A DNA stretch of 64,000 nt from Sulfuricurvum sp. (lineage in GTDB: Bacteria > Campylobacterota > Campylobacteria > Campylobacterales > Sulfurimonadaceae). Below, in pieces: positions 33,728 to 43,141 of the stretch; the first letter of the stretch is position 1, and each line of letters opens with the position of its first letter. Made by a program: the position numbers and the translations under genes. Location of the stretch: NCBI RefSeq assembly GCF_030691015.1, contig NZ_JAUYFF010000001.1, positions 124,001 to 188,000 on the forward strand, given 5' to 3'. Below the pieces are notes generated by a model. That model saw only the letters and a program-made list of their open reading frames with translations, made no database searches and had not been told where the DNA came from.

Positions 33728-35259
33728 GCAGGCTCGACGCGATTTCGCCCTTTACGTTTAGCATCATAAAGGTGCTCATCCGCCCCCTTTACCAGCCCTT
33801 TTAAGGAAGGATAATCACTGCGTTCGGCAACACCGATACTGACGCTCACCGCAATACGCTGCCCTTGATACATAAAATGGGCTTGCTCAACGTGGGTGCG
33901 CACTTTTTCACAAAATATTTTGGCCCCTTCTAAATCAGTGTCTCCTAAAATCGCCAAAAATTCCTCGCCCCCGAAACGTCCTACGATATCACTGGTTCGA
34001 GCCTCGTCTTTGAGAATTTTTGCAAATGCGATAAGGACTGCATCTCCCGCTTCATGCCCGTACGTATCATTCACTGCTTTAAAATGGTCCAAATCGAGCA
34101 TTGCAACACAAAAAGAGTGCCCATGCCGCTCAAATTCGGCCTCTTTGAGATTCATATACTCTTCAATTGCCCGTTTGTTAAAGAGTTTGGTTAAGAAGTC
34201 TTCCCGTGAAGCTTGTGTAGCCTGAGCCAACTCCGCTTCAAGGGTAGCAATCTTTTTCCCCATTTTGGTCACTTTTTCATTGTGAACCTTCAAATCTTTG
34301 CTCAATACTTCGACTTTCTCTTCTAACGTACTGGCAATAGTATAGAGCCGCTTATGTGCCGTTTTAAAATCGGTGGGCTTGTTATTTTCGAGTGCTTCGA
34401 GATCACGCTTAACTTCTCGAATCTCACTGCTTGAACTTTCACTTCTCTCGATCAAATCAATGAGCTGCGCGGAGAGTTTTTCGAGAAGTTTATCGAGTGC
34501 ATTTACCATCTCTTCAACACTGCGCTTGTCCAAAGCTATCCGCATAGCAATCGCTGTTTTGAGCTCTTTTTCACACTCATCGGTAGCGATATAGGAGGGA
34601 TTATCACTCAGCTTTTGGGAGAGTTCGATCGTCTCATTGTCCATTGTAGGTGCGATTGAGGGAACCAAAGAGGATATAAGTAAACGAATGGTTCGGTTAT
34701 GGTCTACCCCATCCTCTGCACTCTTATGCAGATTAAGACTCTCGATGGTACTTCGTAAATTAGCTGAATCAACCGAACCGAAATGGGCTAACTTCATTAA
34801 AAAAGAGTCATCATAGACACTAAGAAAGTTTGCCCATGCCTGCTTTAGCAGCTCTATCTGGGTTGATCCCCCTTGAGACTCCAAAATAGTGATGGTTTTC
34901 TTCGCCAGTGCCGATGCATCAGGGTTATGTAGTACATCAATACTTTGTGCCATTTTTTTGGCCAGATCGTTCAAAAGCTCCACCAATACCGTCGCTTCAT
35001 TGGGGTTCATACGGCTAAGTTTAGAGATTAAAAAGCGGATAAGTTCAGCCGTCGTCCGAACACGGTATTGTTTAATCTCTTCCGCTGTTTTTTTATCAAA
35101 AAGAGAACTGTAACGATCAATTCCACTGCAGTCTTCAACCGCAAATCCCGCACGTTTGGCTTCCGAACAAAAGGTTTCTGTATAAACATCGGGAGTCCAT
35201 ACTTTCCCCTCGGCTTTAAGTCTTTCAACGGTATTTCGTACGATCTGGTTAATGGTCAT
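33724..35259 (-). CDS. GGDEF diguanylate cyclase with coiled-coil N terminus
   Basis: A 511-residue protein. The N-terminal two thirds (about 1-340) are helical with a long coiled coil (about 270-345, VLSKDLKVHNEKVTKMGKK) and no membrane segment. The GGDEF domain (about 345-511) has DLDHFKAVNDTYGHEAGD and the active signature RFGGEEFLAIL, with an RxxD-like inhibitory pattern not evident. It probably makes c-di-GMP. It sits between lptE and folC, which are normally adjacent in relatives, so it looks inserted into this operon. Confidence 0.9.
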   Translation of the reverse strand: MTINQIVRNTVERLKAEGKVWTPDVYTETFCSEAKRAGFAVEDCSGIDRYSSLFDKKTAEEIKQYRVRTTAELIRFLISKLSRMNPNEATVLVELLNDLAKKMAQSIDVLHNPDASALAKKTITILESQGGSTQIELLKQAWANFLSVYDDSFLMKLAHFGSVDSANLRSTIESLNLHKSAEDGVDHNRTIRLLISSLVPSIAPTMDNETIELSQKLSDNPSYIATDECEKELKTAIAMRIALDKRSVEEMVNALDKLLEKLSAQLIDLIERSESSSSEIREVKRDLEALENNKPTDFKTAHKRLYTIASTLEEKVEVLSKDLKVHNEKVTKMGKKIATLEAELAQATQASREDFLTKLFNKRAIEEYMNLKEAEFERHGHSFCVAMLDLDHFKAVNDTYGHEAGDAVLIAFAKILKDEARTSDIVGRFGGEEFLAILGDTDLEGAKIFCEKVRTHVEQAHFMYQGQRIAVSVSIGVAERSDYPSLKGLVKGADEHLYDAKRKGRNRVEPA

Positions 35260-35268
35260 AATTACCCT

Positions 35269-35766
35269 TTATTTCGAAATTGTGCCCTGCGCCGCAACTT
35301 GTGCGACAAAAGCATCGATCGCTTTTTGAGCCCCTTGTCGTATCGCTTCAAAACGGGCTTGATCGGAAATAATCGCATTGGGCTCGATTTCAAAGTCATA
35401 CATCCCGCTGGTTCCATACGAAGCAGTTTTACCATCAGTCTTACGACTAATACTCATACTGACTATAGCCCGGTAGGTGATAACGTACCCGTTAGTATCG
35501 TATCGAAGCGGGCTAAAAGAGACCCCGCCGATTGAAATTACCAAATGAGTTTTCGCTGAATTTTTAGGAACCAGCGAAGCCCGAAACTTTGTAATAACCG
35601 CCGTATCGACGGCATCTTTGATAATAACCGTATTTTGAGGGTCTTCCATCCTTACCACGACTTCGGTACTGACACTTTCACCGACAACACTCTTCGCGTA
35701 ATAGCTTGAGGGCTGATAGCCGCATCCGCTAAGGAGGATCAATGCGCTCAGTATCCAAAATTTCAT
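35269..35766 (-). CDS. lptE: LPS assembly lipoprotein LptE
   Basis: A 165-residue lipoprotein with signal and lipobox ALILLSGC (Cys at 15), followed by the LptE-typical CGYQP. It plugs the LptD outer-membrane barrel that delivers LPS. The rest is beta-rich with a helical C terminus. It lies between leuS (4-base gap) and the GGDEF gene, the position of the Helicobacter homologue. Confidence 0.85.
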   Translation of the reverse strand: MKFWILSALILLSGCGYQPSSYYAKSVVGESVSTEVVVRMEDPQNTVIIKDAVDTAVITKFRASLVPKNSAKTHLVISIGGVSFSPLRYDTNGYVITYRAIVSMSISRKTDGKTASYGTSGMYDFEIEPNAIISDQARFEAIRQGAQKAIDAFVAQVAAQGTISK

Positions 35767-35770
35767 GGTG

Positions 35771-38218
35771 TTACCCTTTTATCACGAGATTGACAAGTTT
35801 GCCGGGGACAACAATCGCTTTTACGATCTCTTTTCCCTCTAACCATTTCTCTACGGAAACTTTTGCCATCTCAATAATTTTCTCTTGAGATTCATTCACT
35901 CCCACTTCGATCGTTGCGCGGTTCTTACCGTTGATGGAGACACCTAAAGCTACACTATCAACTTCAAAGACCTCTTCGCGCACCACTTGAACACCAAAAT
36001 TTTTACTACCGAAGAATTCGGTTGAGAGTTCCCAGCAAATATGGGGAACAATCGGTTCCAGTACAGATGTGAGTATCCAGTACCCTTCCGTCCACACATC
36101 ACGATTACTTTGTTCACCCAATGCATTCATCGCTTCCATGACACCGGCAATCATCGTGTTAAACGTATGACGCTCACCGTAAACCTCTTGGGCACGTTTG
36201 AGGGCTTCATAGACTTTTTTGCGAGCCCCTTTCTCTTCTTTAGAGAGGGTAGTATGATCGATCATCGGCAAGCGGTCGGTAACATTGACGTATTGACTGC
36301 GATCGGCAAATCGTTTGAGAAAGCGATATGCCCCCTCAACCGCACTGTCGTTCCACTCCAACTCTTGGGTCGGAGGAGCGGCAAAGAGGATAAACAGACG
36401 CGCGGTATCGGCACCGTATTTCTCTACCAAAGCACCCGGATCGACGGTATTTCCTTTGGATTTCGACATCTTTGCACCGTCTTTAAGAACCATCCCCTGA
36501 GTAAGGAGATGTTCAAACGGCTCATCGCTGTTGACGTATCCCAAATCGCGAAGCATTTTGGTAAAGAAACGGGCGTACAGCAGATGCAAAATCGCGTGTT
36601 CTATCCCGCCGATATAGTGATCAACACCCATCCAATAATCGAGGGCTTGTTTATCAAATACTTCTTTATGATCATTCGGTACAGTATAGCGGAGGAAATA
36701 CCATGACGACTGGATAAAGGTATCCATCGTATCGGTCTCACGAATCGCCGCTTTGCCGCATTTCGGGCATGCGCAGTGTTTCCATGTCTCATGATGTTCG
36801 AGCGGATTTCCCTCTCCGTTAATGACGACATCTTCAGGGAGTGCTACCGGAAGATTGGCTTTATCTTCGGGGACGATTCCGCACGTGTCACAGTGGATCA
36901 ACGGGATCGGAGCACCCCAGTAGCGCTGACGGCTGATCCCCCAATCTTTGAGACGGAAATTAACTACTTTTTTACCGAGCTTTTCGGCTTCAAAATGATC
37001 CATAATCGACGCTTTGGCACTGACATTATCCAGAGCGCTAAACTGTGCACTCTCACGCAATATTCCCGTTTCGGTATACGCACACCCTGCAGGCAATTCA
37101 CCCTCACTCGGGAAGATAACCGCTTTTATCGGAAGATCATATTTGGTTGCAAATTCATAGTCACGATCATCATGAGCCGGAACCGCCATAACTGCACCCG
37201 AGCCGTAATCGGTGAGAACGAAATTCGCTACCCAAACCGGCACTTTGGCACCGGTAAGAGGATGAATAACATTGATCCCCAATGATACTCCCTCTTTCGG
37301 ACTTGTAGCACGCTCACGTGCACTCACGCGCTGCATCGCTTTAATAGCATTGACAGTATCCGCATCGAGCAATCCGAATGAGATCATATGACGAACGATT
37401 TCATGCTCGGGTGCAAGAGCGGCGTAACTTACCCCGTAAATCGTATCGGGACGGGTCGTAAAAACATCAAAACTTTGATACACGGCACCGAGACGCGCTT
37501 CGCTCTCATCATCAAGCTTAAACGCAAACTCCAAACCGTACGATTTTCCGATCCAGTTCTCCTGCATCGTCAAAACCTGTTTCGGCCATTTTCCCTCGAG
37601 GGTTTTAAGCGATTCTAGGAGTTCTTCGGCGTAGTCACTGATTTTGAGATAATACTGATACATCTCTTTTTGGACGATTTCAGTTCCGCATCTCCAACAT
37701 CCGCCGTCAACCACCTGCTCATTGGCTAAAACGGTCAAGTCATGCGGGCACCAGTTCAGAAATCCCTGTTTACGATACAACAATCCCTTGTTGAACATAT
37801 CGATGATAAATCCCTGTTCGAACGCCGTATATTCAGGGTTCGAGGTCGCAAATTCTCTATCTTCCGAAAACGAAAGACCTAACCCTGCAAGTTCGCCGCG
37901 CATCGTAGCAATGTTTTCATACGTCCATTTTTTCGGATGGACACCGTGTTTGATCGCCGCATTTTCTGCCGGCATTCCAAAACTGTCCCATCCGATCGGG
38001 TGGAGAACGTTAAACCCCTGCTGACGATAATAACGGGCAAATGCATCACCGATCGTGTAGTTACGAACATGCCCCATATGGATCCGCCCCGAGGGGTAAG
38101 GGAACATACTTAATACATATTTTTTAGGTTTAGAAAAATCATTTGAGGGTTCATACGCTTTGGTTGCACTCCAAGTTTTCTGCCACTTGGCCTCAATCGA
38201 TGCGGGGGTATAATTCAA
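35771..38218 (-). CDS. leuS: Leucyl-tRNA synthetase
   Basis: An 815-residue class I aminoacyl-tRNA synthetase. HIGH-type motif HMGH (47-50), [12 protein letters not shown] near 575-590, and a large editing insertion (about 220-410) with TTRPDT-type sequence ([10 protein letters not shown]) and the [15 protein letters not shown] block. Zinc-type cysteines occur near 435-490. Full length. A 15-base gap follows the small membrane-protein gene. Confidence 0.97.
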   Translation of the reverse strand: MNYTPASIEAKWQKTWSATKAYEPSNDFSKPKKYVLSMFPYPSGRIHMGHVRNYTIGDAFARYYRQQGFNVLHPIGWDSFGMPAENAAIKHGVHPKKWTYENIATMRGELAGLGLSFSEDREFATSNPEYTAFEQGFIIDMFNKGLLYRKQGFLNWCPHDLTVLANEQVVDGGCWRCGTEIVQKEMYQYYLKISDYAEELLESLKTLEGKWPKQVLTMQENWIGKSYGLEFAFKLDDESEARLGAVYQSFDVFTTRPDTIYGVSYAALAPEHEIVRHMISFGLLDADTVNAIKAMQRVSARERATSPKEGVSLGINVIHPLTGAKVPVWVANFVLTDYGSGAVMAVPAHDDRDYEFATKYDLPIKAVIFPSEGELPAGCAYTETGILRESAQFSALDNVSAKASIMDHFEAEKLGKKVVNFRLKDWGISRQRYWGAPIPLIHCDTCGIVPEDKANLPVALPEDVVINGEGNPLEHHETWKHCACPKCGKAAIRETDTMDTFIQSSWYFLRYTVPNDHKEVFDKQALDYWMGVDHYIGGIEHAILHLLYARFFTKMLRDLGYVNSDEPFEHLLTQGMVLKDGAKMSKSKGNTVDPGALVEKYGADTARLFILFAAPPTQELEWNDSAVEGAYRFLKRFADRSQYVNVTDRLPMIDHTTLSKEEKGARKKVYEALKRAQEVYGERHTFNTMIAGVMEAMNALGEQSNRDVWTEGYWILTSVLEPIVPHICWELSTEFFGSKNFGVQVVREEVFEVDSVALGVSINGKNRATIEVGVNESQEKIIEMAKVSVEKWLEGKEIVKAIVVPGKLVNLVIKG

Positions 38219-38233
38219 AAAAAACTCCTATAT

Positions 38234-38575
38234 TTATTCGTAATTCTCTTTAGCTTTAGCACTCTCAATGAATACCATAAAAATTGAAAAAAGATTGGCG
38301 ATCAAGGCACCGATAGCCAATGAAATAGCCCACGTTTGATTGCCTACCACTTCCATGTAGATAAATGCAGGAATCAAATGAAGATCCGCTACCAACGAAG
38401 CAGCGAGAAGCTCTGCCGCCAAAAGGTTACGAACACCCAATTTCAAAATGGTTGAGATCAGGTTCAAACTGGCCGCAATAAACAACATAATCGATGTATG
38501 ATCGTATAAAAACCCCGCTACCGAGGTCAAACTCATCAGCGTGAAAAAAACATAAACGACTTTTCCCCAATCCAT
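38234..38575 (-). CDS. Small membrane protein (DUF6394-like)
   Basis: A 113-residue protein of about four hydrophobic helices with no catalytic motif. It occupies the same place, between secF and leuS, as an unnamed Campylobacterota membrane protein (HP1548 position). Conservation of that slot suggests a real gene, perhaps linked to Sec-dependent insertion. Family name from memory, moderate confidence. Confidence 0.65.
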   Translation of the reverse strand: MDWGKVVYVFFTLMSLTSVAGFLYDHTSIMLFIAASLNLISTILKLGVRNLLAAELLAASLVADLHLIPAFIYMEVVGNQTWAISLAIGALIANLFSIFMVFIESAKAKENYE

Positions 38576-38585
38576 AACCTGCTCC

Positions 38586-39557
38586 TTAGACTATACCTTG
38601 TTCGAACTGCGCCCGAAGACGCTCTTTTTCCGCCTGAAGTTTTACTTTTTCAGCCATTTTTTCACGATAGTGAGAGACACTGAATCCTGTCCAGACGACA
38701 AGCTGTGCAGCAACGAAAATCGAACTGTACGTTCCGATTATAACACCGACGAGCATCGGGAAACTGAAACCGATCATAATATCTCCCCCAAACAAGAAGA
38801 GAGTCAGTACCACAAAAAATACCGTCAATGAGGTCAATGTTGTTCGAGACTGAGTACGAGAAACCGCTTCATTCACGATCATAACAAAATCACTGTTCTT
38901 ACTTTCTTGAATATGCTCACGTATACGGTCATAGACAATAATCGTATCATGAATCGAATATCCCAAGATCATAAGGAGTGCCGCGACACTCTCAATGTTG
39001 AAATCAATCTCAAAATAGGAGACAAACCCAAACGTAATAACGATGTCGTGGACGATCGCGATAATCGCCGCTAATGCAAAACGCCACTCATAGCGAAAGG
39101 TCACCATCGCCATAATCGCAGCCAACGTCAAAAGAAATGCGGTAAGCCCTTTAACGCGGAGCTCATCTCCTACTTTCGGCCCAACCATATCGACACGGCG
39201 AATCTCAAACTCACCCGTCCCTTTGAGAATTTCGCGGGTAACGTCTCCGATATCTTTGCTCAATCCGTCCGTTGAAGCCGCCGTTTTTATAATGATCTCT
39301 TCGGGTGAACCGAATTCGGTCACACTGGCGTGCTTGAAAAGCTCATCTTTTTTTAGCGCTTCACGTACTTTATCGATAGGTGCAACACCCTGATATTTGA
39401 CCTGAACAACCGTTCCACCGGTAAAATCGATACCGAAAGAAAATCCTTTTGTCGCGATAAGAGCAATCGCTAAAAAGAAAAGGACAAACGAAGCAACGAA
39501 AAAGATTTTCCCTTTGCCTAGGAAGTTATAGACTTTATCTTCTTTAAACAATTCCAT
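38586..39557 (-). CDS. secF: Protein translocase subunit SecF
   Basis: A 323-residue inner-membrane protein of the RND-like SecDF pair, using proton flow to help complete export. It has an FGIDFTGGTVVQV periplasmic entry motif, five later membrane helices and the family block LMILGYSIHDTIIVYDRIRE. ATG at 39557 shares one base with the secD stop; a farther start at 39590 would add eleven residues inside secD and is rejected. Confidence 0.95.
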   Translation of the reverse strand: MELFKEDKVYNFLGKGKIFFVASFVLFFLAIALIATKGFSFGIDFTGGTVVQVKYQGVAPIDKVREALKKDELFKHASVTEFGSPEEIIIKTAASTDGLSKDIGDVTREILKGTGEFEIRRVDMVGPKVGDELRVKGLTAFLLTLAAIMAMVTFRYEWRFALAAIIAIVHDIVITFGFVSYFEIDFNIESVAALLMILGYSIHDTIIVYDRIREHIQESKNSDFVMIVNEAVSRTQSRTTLTSLTVFFVVLTLFLFGGDIMIGFSFPMLVGVIIGTYSSIFVAAQLVVWTGFSVSHYREKMAEKVKLQAEKERLRAQFEQGIV

Positions 39558-41134
39558 TATGCATTCACCTTTCTCGTCATTCCAAACCACATTTTGTAGT
39601 TTTTCGATTTTTCAATACGATTGGTAAAGAGTTGGAAAATCCCGTAGGTTCCGACAATCGCCGTCAACATTGAGGCTAAAATACCCATACTGAGGGTTAC
39701 GGCAAACCCTTTAATGGCACCGGTTCCATAGACATACAAAATGGTACACGCAATAATTTGCGTTATATTGGAATCCAAGATGGCACGCATAGCCTTGCTG
39801 TACCCCTCTTCCAATGCTTTTCGAACACTAAGACCCAGACGCAATTGTTCTCGGACACGCTCATTAATAATAATATTCGCATCAACCGCAAGACCGATAT
39901 GAAGGACGATACCCGCCATACCCGGTAATGTCAGTGTCGCACCTAAAAGTGCCATCATTGCCAAAATAATAAAGATATTGATTAAAACTGCAAGGTTGGC
40001 GATAATACCTGCCAATCCGTAGTACATCATCATAAAAATCATGACCAATACAAATCCGCTCACCAATGCGAGCAAAGACGCTTTAATGCTGTCCGCACCC
40101 AAGCTAGGTCCGACAGAGCGTTTTTCCAACATATAGATAGGGGCAAGCAAAGCACCGGAGCGGAGTGCAATCGCTAAATCGTTCGCCTCTTCGATTGTGT
40201 AGTTACCGCTGATCTGACCGCTTCCCCCGCCGATACGTTCATTGATCACGGGGGCTGAATACACTTTCCCGTCCAAAACGATCGCGAGACGTTTTCCGAC
40301 ACTTCTTCCTGTAAAATCACCGAAAACCTGCGCACCGGCAGAGTTGAGTGAAAAATTGATCACCGGACGGTTATTTTGATCATACCCGACCTGTGCATCG
40401 GTAAGCATCGTCCCATCCAAAATCGGGATCTCATTTACAAGATGTTTCATTTTAGGCTGAAGGGCATCTTCAAGAATTTTATCTCCGAAGCTTGCAGCCT
40501 CGGCCTCACTCATATCATTGACACGCATGGAGCGATCTTCATCTACCGCCATAAGTTCAAGCTTCGCGGCACGGGAAATCAGTTCACGTGCACGTTGCTC
40601 TTCTTGAGGCGTTTTGATCCCCGGTAGTTCGACCAAAATTTTGTCGACACCTTGTCGCGCAACGACAGGTTCCGCCAAACCGAACTGATCAAGACGGTTA
40701 CGAATCGTCTCGATTGCCTGATCGACAGCCTGTGCCTTTAACTTTTCAACCTCTTCCGGCGTAAAAGAGACACGGTACGATTCACCCGACGCTTTTGCAA
40801 CAGCACCTTGAACGGTTTTTAAATGCTCATCAATCTTTACACCGTCTTCGCTGTCCAAAAGAGAAAAAATAACTTGGTTTTCTTCAACACTGAGACCGTC
40901 GATTAAAATATCATTCTGTTCCGAAAAATGTTTTAGACCGGAAGCGACCGATTTGAGTTGTGAATTGACAGCCTCTTCGGTTTTAACCCCTAAAAGGAGA
41001 TGGAGCCCCCCTTGAAGATCTAACCCGAGGGTCACTTTTGCACCTTGCTGACTTTGGGTTAGAGACGGGATCGAAAAAATAATCCCGAAAAGTGCAGCAG
41101 CTATAAGTAATACGACACGGAAATTAAGCTTCAT
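39557..41134 (-). CDS. secD: Protein translocase subunit SecD
   Basis: A 525-residue partner of SecF. First helix near 5-25, large periplasmic domain (about 30-340) with LGLDLQGGLHLLL and RLDQFGLAEPVV, then five helices with GMAGIVLHIGLAVDANIIINERVRE. ATG at 41134 is chosen; a TTG at 41152 has no ribosome site. It overlaps yajC by 11 bases. Confidence 0.95.
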   Translation of the reverse strand: MKLNFRVVLLIAAALFGIIFSIPSLTQSQQGAKVTLGLDLQGGLHLLLGVKTEEAVNSQLKSVASGLKHFSEQNDILIDGLSVEENQVIFSLLDSEDGVKIDEHLKTVQGAVAKASGESYRVSFTPEEVEKLKAQAVDQAIETIRNRLDQFGLAEPVVARQGVDKILVELPGIKTPQEEQRARELISRAAKLELMAVDEDRSMRVNDMSEAEAASFGDKILEDALQPKMKHLVNEIPILDGTMLTDAQVGYDQNNRPVINFSLNSAGAQVFGDFTGRSVGKRLAIVLDGKVYSAPVINERIGGGSGQISGNYTIEEANDLAIALRSGALLAPIYMLEKRSVGPSLGADSIKASLLALVSGFVLVMIFMMMYYGLAGIIANLAVLINIFIILAMMALLGATLTLPGMAGIVLHIGLAVDANIIINERVREQLRLGLSVRKALEEGYSKAMRAILDSNITQIIACTILYVYGTGAIKGFAVTLSMGILASMLTAIVGTYGIFQLFTNRIEKSKNYKMWFGMTRKVNA

Positions 41135-41390
41135 CCTCGTACTTTCTGGCAACCGCGTCTTTTACAAGACGTGCTTCGGTTTCATTATTGAATTTCACAG
41201 AGAAAAAGCCCTCTTCGACTTTTTTGATCTCAACGATCAAACCACCGCTAGTGACCACTTTATCCCCTTTTGTAAGGGATTCAATCATCTCTTTATGTTT
41301 TTTAGCCTGTTGGTTTTGGGGACGAATGATCACGAAATACATAATAGCGATCAAAAAGACAAATGGGAGAATTTGAGTAACAATTTCCAT
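41124..41390 (-). CDS. yajC: Preprotein translocase accessory subunit YajC
   Basis: An 88-residue protein: one membrane helix (about 5-22), the RPQNQQAKKHKEMIESL motif and a small soluble domain (GDKVVTSGGL). Forms part of SecDF-YajC. ATG at 41390 has AAGGATATCC upstream; the frame's earlier ATG at 41444 is not supported. Confidence 0.94.
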   Translation of the reverse strand: MEIVTQILPFVFLIAIMYFVIIRPQNQQAKKHKEMIESLTKGDKVVTSGGLIVEIKKVEEGFFSVKFNNETEARLVKDAVARKYEDEA

Positions 41391-41447
41391 GGATATCCTT
41401 GGGTGATGTGAAATTGGGGCATTATACTGAAATGTGGCTAACAACGA

Positions 41448-41453
41448 TATAAT
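41448..41453 (+). promoter_or_regulatory. -10 box of lnt, possibly leaderless mRNA
   Basis: TATAAT ends only six bases before the lnt ATG (41460), so the start point would fall on or very near the A of ATG. The -35 region (TACTGA, 17 bases away) is weak. No Shine-Dalgarno sequence is seen. Confidence 0.55.
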
Positions 41454-41459
41454 TACTTT

Positions 41460-42677
41460 ATGAAATATCGAACTGCACCTATTATCGAACTCCTTGTTGC
41501 CCCTTTGCTCATCGCCCTCTTTTTCTCAGCTTTTATCTATTGGGAACATTTCGCTCTCACCTCTAAAGCTTTGAATACTTTTTCAGGGCTTATTGCCCTT
41601 TATGCCCTTTTGCACGCACCCAAACGTACTATTCTCATCAGCGGATTTTGGATCGGGTTACTGTGGTGCTATTGGATCGGATTTAGTTTCCAGTATTACG
41701 GCCTCGGATGGGCGACGTGGCTTGTCGCATTAGGATTCGGAATCGTTTATGCCCTCTATTACGGAACGATGGCACTCACCGCACATCCCCTCATCCGCGC
41801 GATCATCCTCTTCGGTCTCACCTATATATGGCCGATGGATTTCAACTGGATGCAACCCGAACTGATCTTCGTTGAAAGTTACATGGGATTTACCAAATGG
41901 CAGTTTGCTCTAATCCTCTTTTCGCTCGCCTCAACAATATGGTTTGAGGGGCGGAAAAAAATTCTTCCCCTTATCCTTCTTCTCGGCGCGATTCAAACCA
42001 CCCATCCCACCGCGCCGCTTCCTGATGTAAAAATAAAACTGGTCTCTACCGATATTTCGCAAGATTTCAAATGGCAGGGGGAGCGTTTAGAGCAAACACT
42101 ACAAGAAAATTTTGATGCTATTGATGAAGCGATCGCGCAAGGGTATGATCTGGTCGTTCTCCCCGAATCGGCATTTCCTCTCTATATGAATGAGCATACT
42201 GCGATATCCGAAGCACTTGCAAAACGTTCCCTGCATATCGCCATACTTACGGGAACATTGCATAAAGAAAATAACCTCAACTATAACGTCTCCTATCTTT
42301 TCGATCAAGGCAATGTCACGGTTGCAAAAAAAACGATCCTTGTCCCCTTCGGAGAATACATCCCGCTTCCTGAATTTTTACGCGGATGGGTGAATCGTGA
42401 AATTTTCGGAGGAGGTGCCGATTTCGTAACGGCAGACAAACCGACCGATTTTGAGATTAAAGGGGTAACGTTTCGCAATGCCGTCTGCTACGAAGCAACC
42501 CGCGAAGAACTTTATACTCCCGATACACGTTATATGATTGCCGTAAGTAACAACGGATGGTTCAAACCCTCGATCGAGCCGACGGTGCAAAATCTTCTTA
42601 TTCGTTTTTATGCTCGTAAAAATAATACCATTGTGTTTCATGCGGCTAACGGCGGGGGAAGCGGAATAGTCTACTAA
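41460..42677 (+). CDS. lnt: Apolipoprotein N-acyltransferase
   Basis: A 405-residue inner-membrane enzyme that N-acylates lipoproteins. About six hydrophobic helices (residues 1-180) precede a nitrilase-like periplasmic domain with active residues in VVLPESAFPLY (Glu), a central lysine (near VAKKTILVPFGEY) and the Cys in NAVCYEATREE. Shorter than E. coli Lnt (512) as is usual in Campylobacterota. No final membrane helix is evident, so the C terminus may be trimmed relative to others. Confidence 0.85.
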   Translation: MKYRTAPIIELLVAPLLIALFFSAFIYWEHFALTSKALNTFSGLIALYALLHAPKRTILISGFWIGLLWCYWIGFSFQYYGLGWATWLVALGFGIVYALYYGTMALTAHPLIRAIILFGLTYIWPMDFNWMQPELIFVESYMGFTKWQFALILFSLASTIWFEGRKKILPLILLLGAIQTTHPTAPLPDVKIKLVSTDISQDFKWQGERLEQTLQENFDAIDEAIAQGYDLVVLPESAFPLYMNEHTAISEALAKRSLHIAILTGTLHKENNLNYNVSYLFDQGNVTVAKKTILVPFGEYIPLPEFLRGWVNREIFGGGADFVTADKPTDFEIKGVTFRNAVCYEATREELYTPDTRYMIAVSNNGWFKPSIEPTVQNLLIRFYARKNNTIVFHAANGGGSGIVY

Positions 42678-42702
42678 TTTTGTCATGATGAATTTGTGTT
42701 TC

Positions 42703-42728
42703 GTCATCCTGAACTTGATTCAGGATCT
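42703..42728 (+). repeat. Palindromic repeat, copy 1
   Basis: Frame GTC-arm-CTTGA-arm'-CT with perfect 8-base arms ATCCTGAA / TTCAGGAT. Lies 26 bases after lnt. Confidence 0.75.
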
Positions 42729-42729
42729 T

Positions 42730-42755
42730 AGATTCCGTGTCAAGCACGGAATGAC
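42730..42755 (-). repeat. Palindromic repeat, copy 2 (inverted)
   Basis: Same frame on the minus strand with different arms: ATTCCGTG / CACGGAAT around TCAAG (the reverse complement of CTTGA). Confidence 0.75.
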
Positions 42756-42762
42756 ATAAACC

Positions 42763-42788
42763 GTCATGCTGAACTCGATTCAGCATCT
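42763..42788 (+). repeat. Palindromic repeat, copy 3
   Basis: GTC-ATGCTGAA-CTCGA-TTCAGCAT-CT. Its last base is the first base of the GIY-YIG gene's stop codon region, so the repeat edge touches the coding sequence. Confidence 0.72.
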
Positions 42789-43075
42789 CATAAAATACTT
42801 TCGTACAAATCTTCCCAATCAGGATTTTGTTTATTAATCAACTCGATTTTCCACTCTCTATGCCAATTTTTAAGCTGTTTCTCTCTTTTTATCGCTTCTT
42901 CGATGTCATCATAAACTTCATAATAAACTAAATTTTTTAAATAATATTGCTTTGTAAATCCATCCACAAAACCATTTTTATGCTCATAGACTCTTTTCAC
43001 GATATCTGATGTAACCCCAATATATAAAACTCCATCTTTTTTATTAGACATTATATAAACAAAACCTTTTTTCAT
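42788..43075 (-). CDS. GIY-YIG domain protein
   Basis: About 95 residues: KGFVYIMSNKKDGVLYIGVT opens the GIY-YIG core, with catalytic-type Arg (VKRVYEHK) and Glu (EAIKREKQLKNW), matching the short UPF0213/YhbQ-like group. It may be a DNA endonuclease. ATG at 43075 has AAGGA five bases upstream; an ATG at 43090 comes from the flanking repeat. Palindromic repeats lie directly on both sides, and the stop codon is inside one. It sits in an island with McrBC. Confidence 0.8.
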   Translation of the reverse strand: MKKGFVYIMSNKKDGVLYIGVTSDIVKRVYEHKNGFVDGFTKQYYLKNLVYYEVYDDIEEAIKREKQLKNWHREWKIELINKQNPDWEDLYESIL

Positions 43076-43085
43076 TCGGTTCCTT

Positions 43086-43106
43086 GTCATGCTGAACTTA
43101 GATTCT
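43086..43106 (+). repeat. Truncated palindromic repeat, copy 4
   Basis: GTC-ATGCTGAA then CTTAGATTCT: the left arm is intact but the right arm is missing, consistent with a broken copy. Confidence 0.55.
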
Positions 43107-43108
43107 CC

Positions 43109-43134
43109 GTCATCCTGAACTTGATTCAGGATCT
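43109..43134 (+). repeat. Palindromic repeat, copy 5
   Basis: GTC-ATCCTGAA-CTTGA-TTCAGGAT-CT, same arms as copy 1. It lies between the GIY-YIG gene and the 3' end of mcrB. Confidence 0.75.
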
Positions 43135-43141
43135 CAAATAA

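Noticed and set aside
41135-41152. TTG start of SecD at 41152
   Set aside because: No ribosome site and a non-typical N terminus; ATG 41134 gives the usual membrane-helix start.
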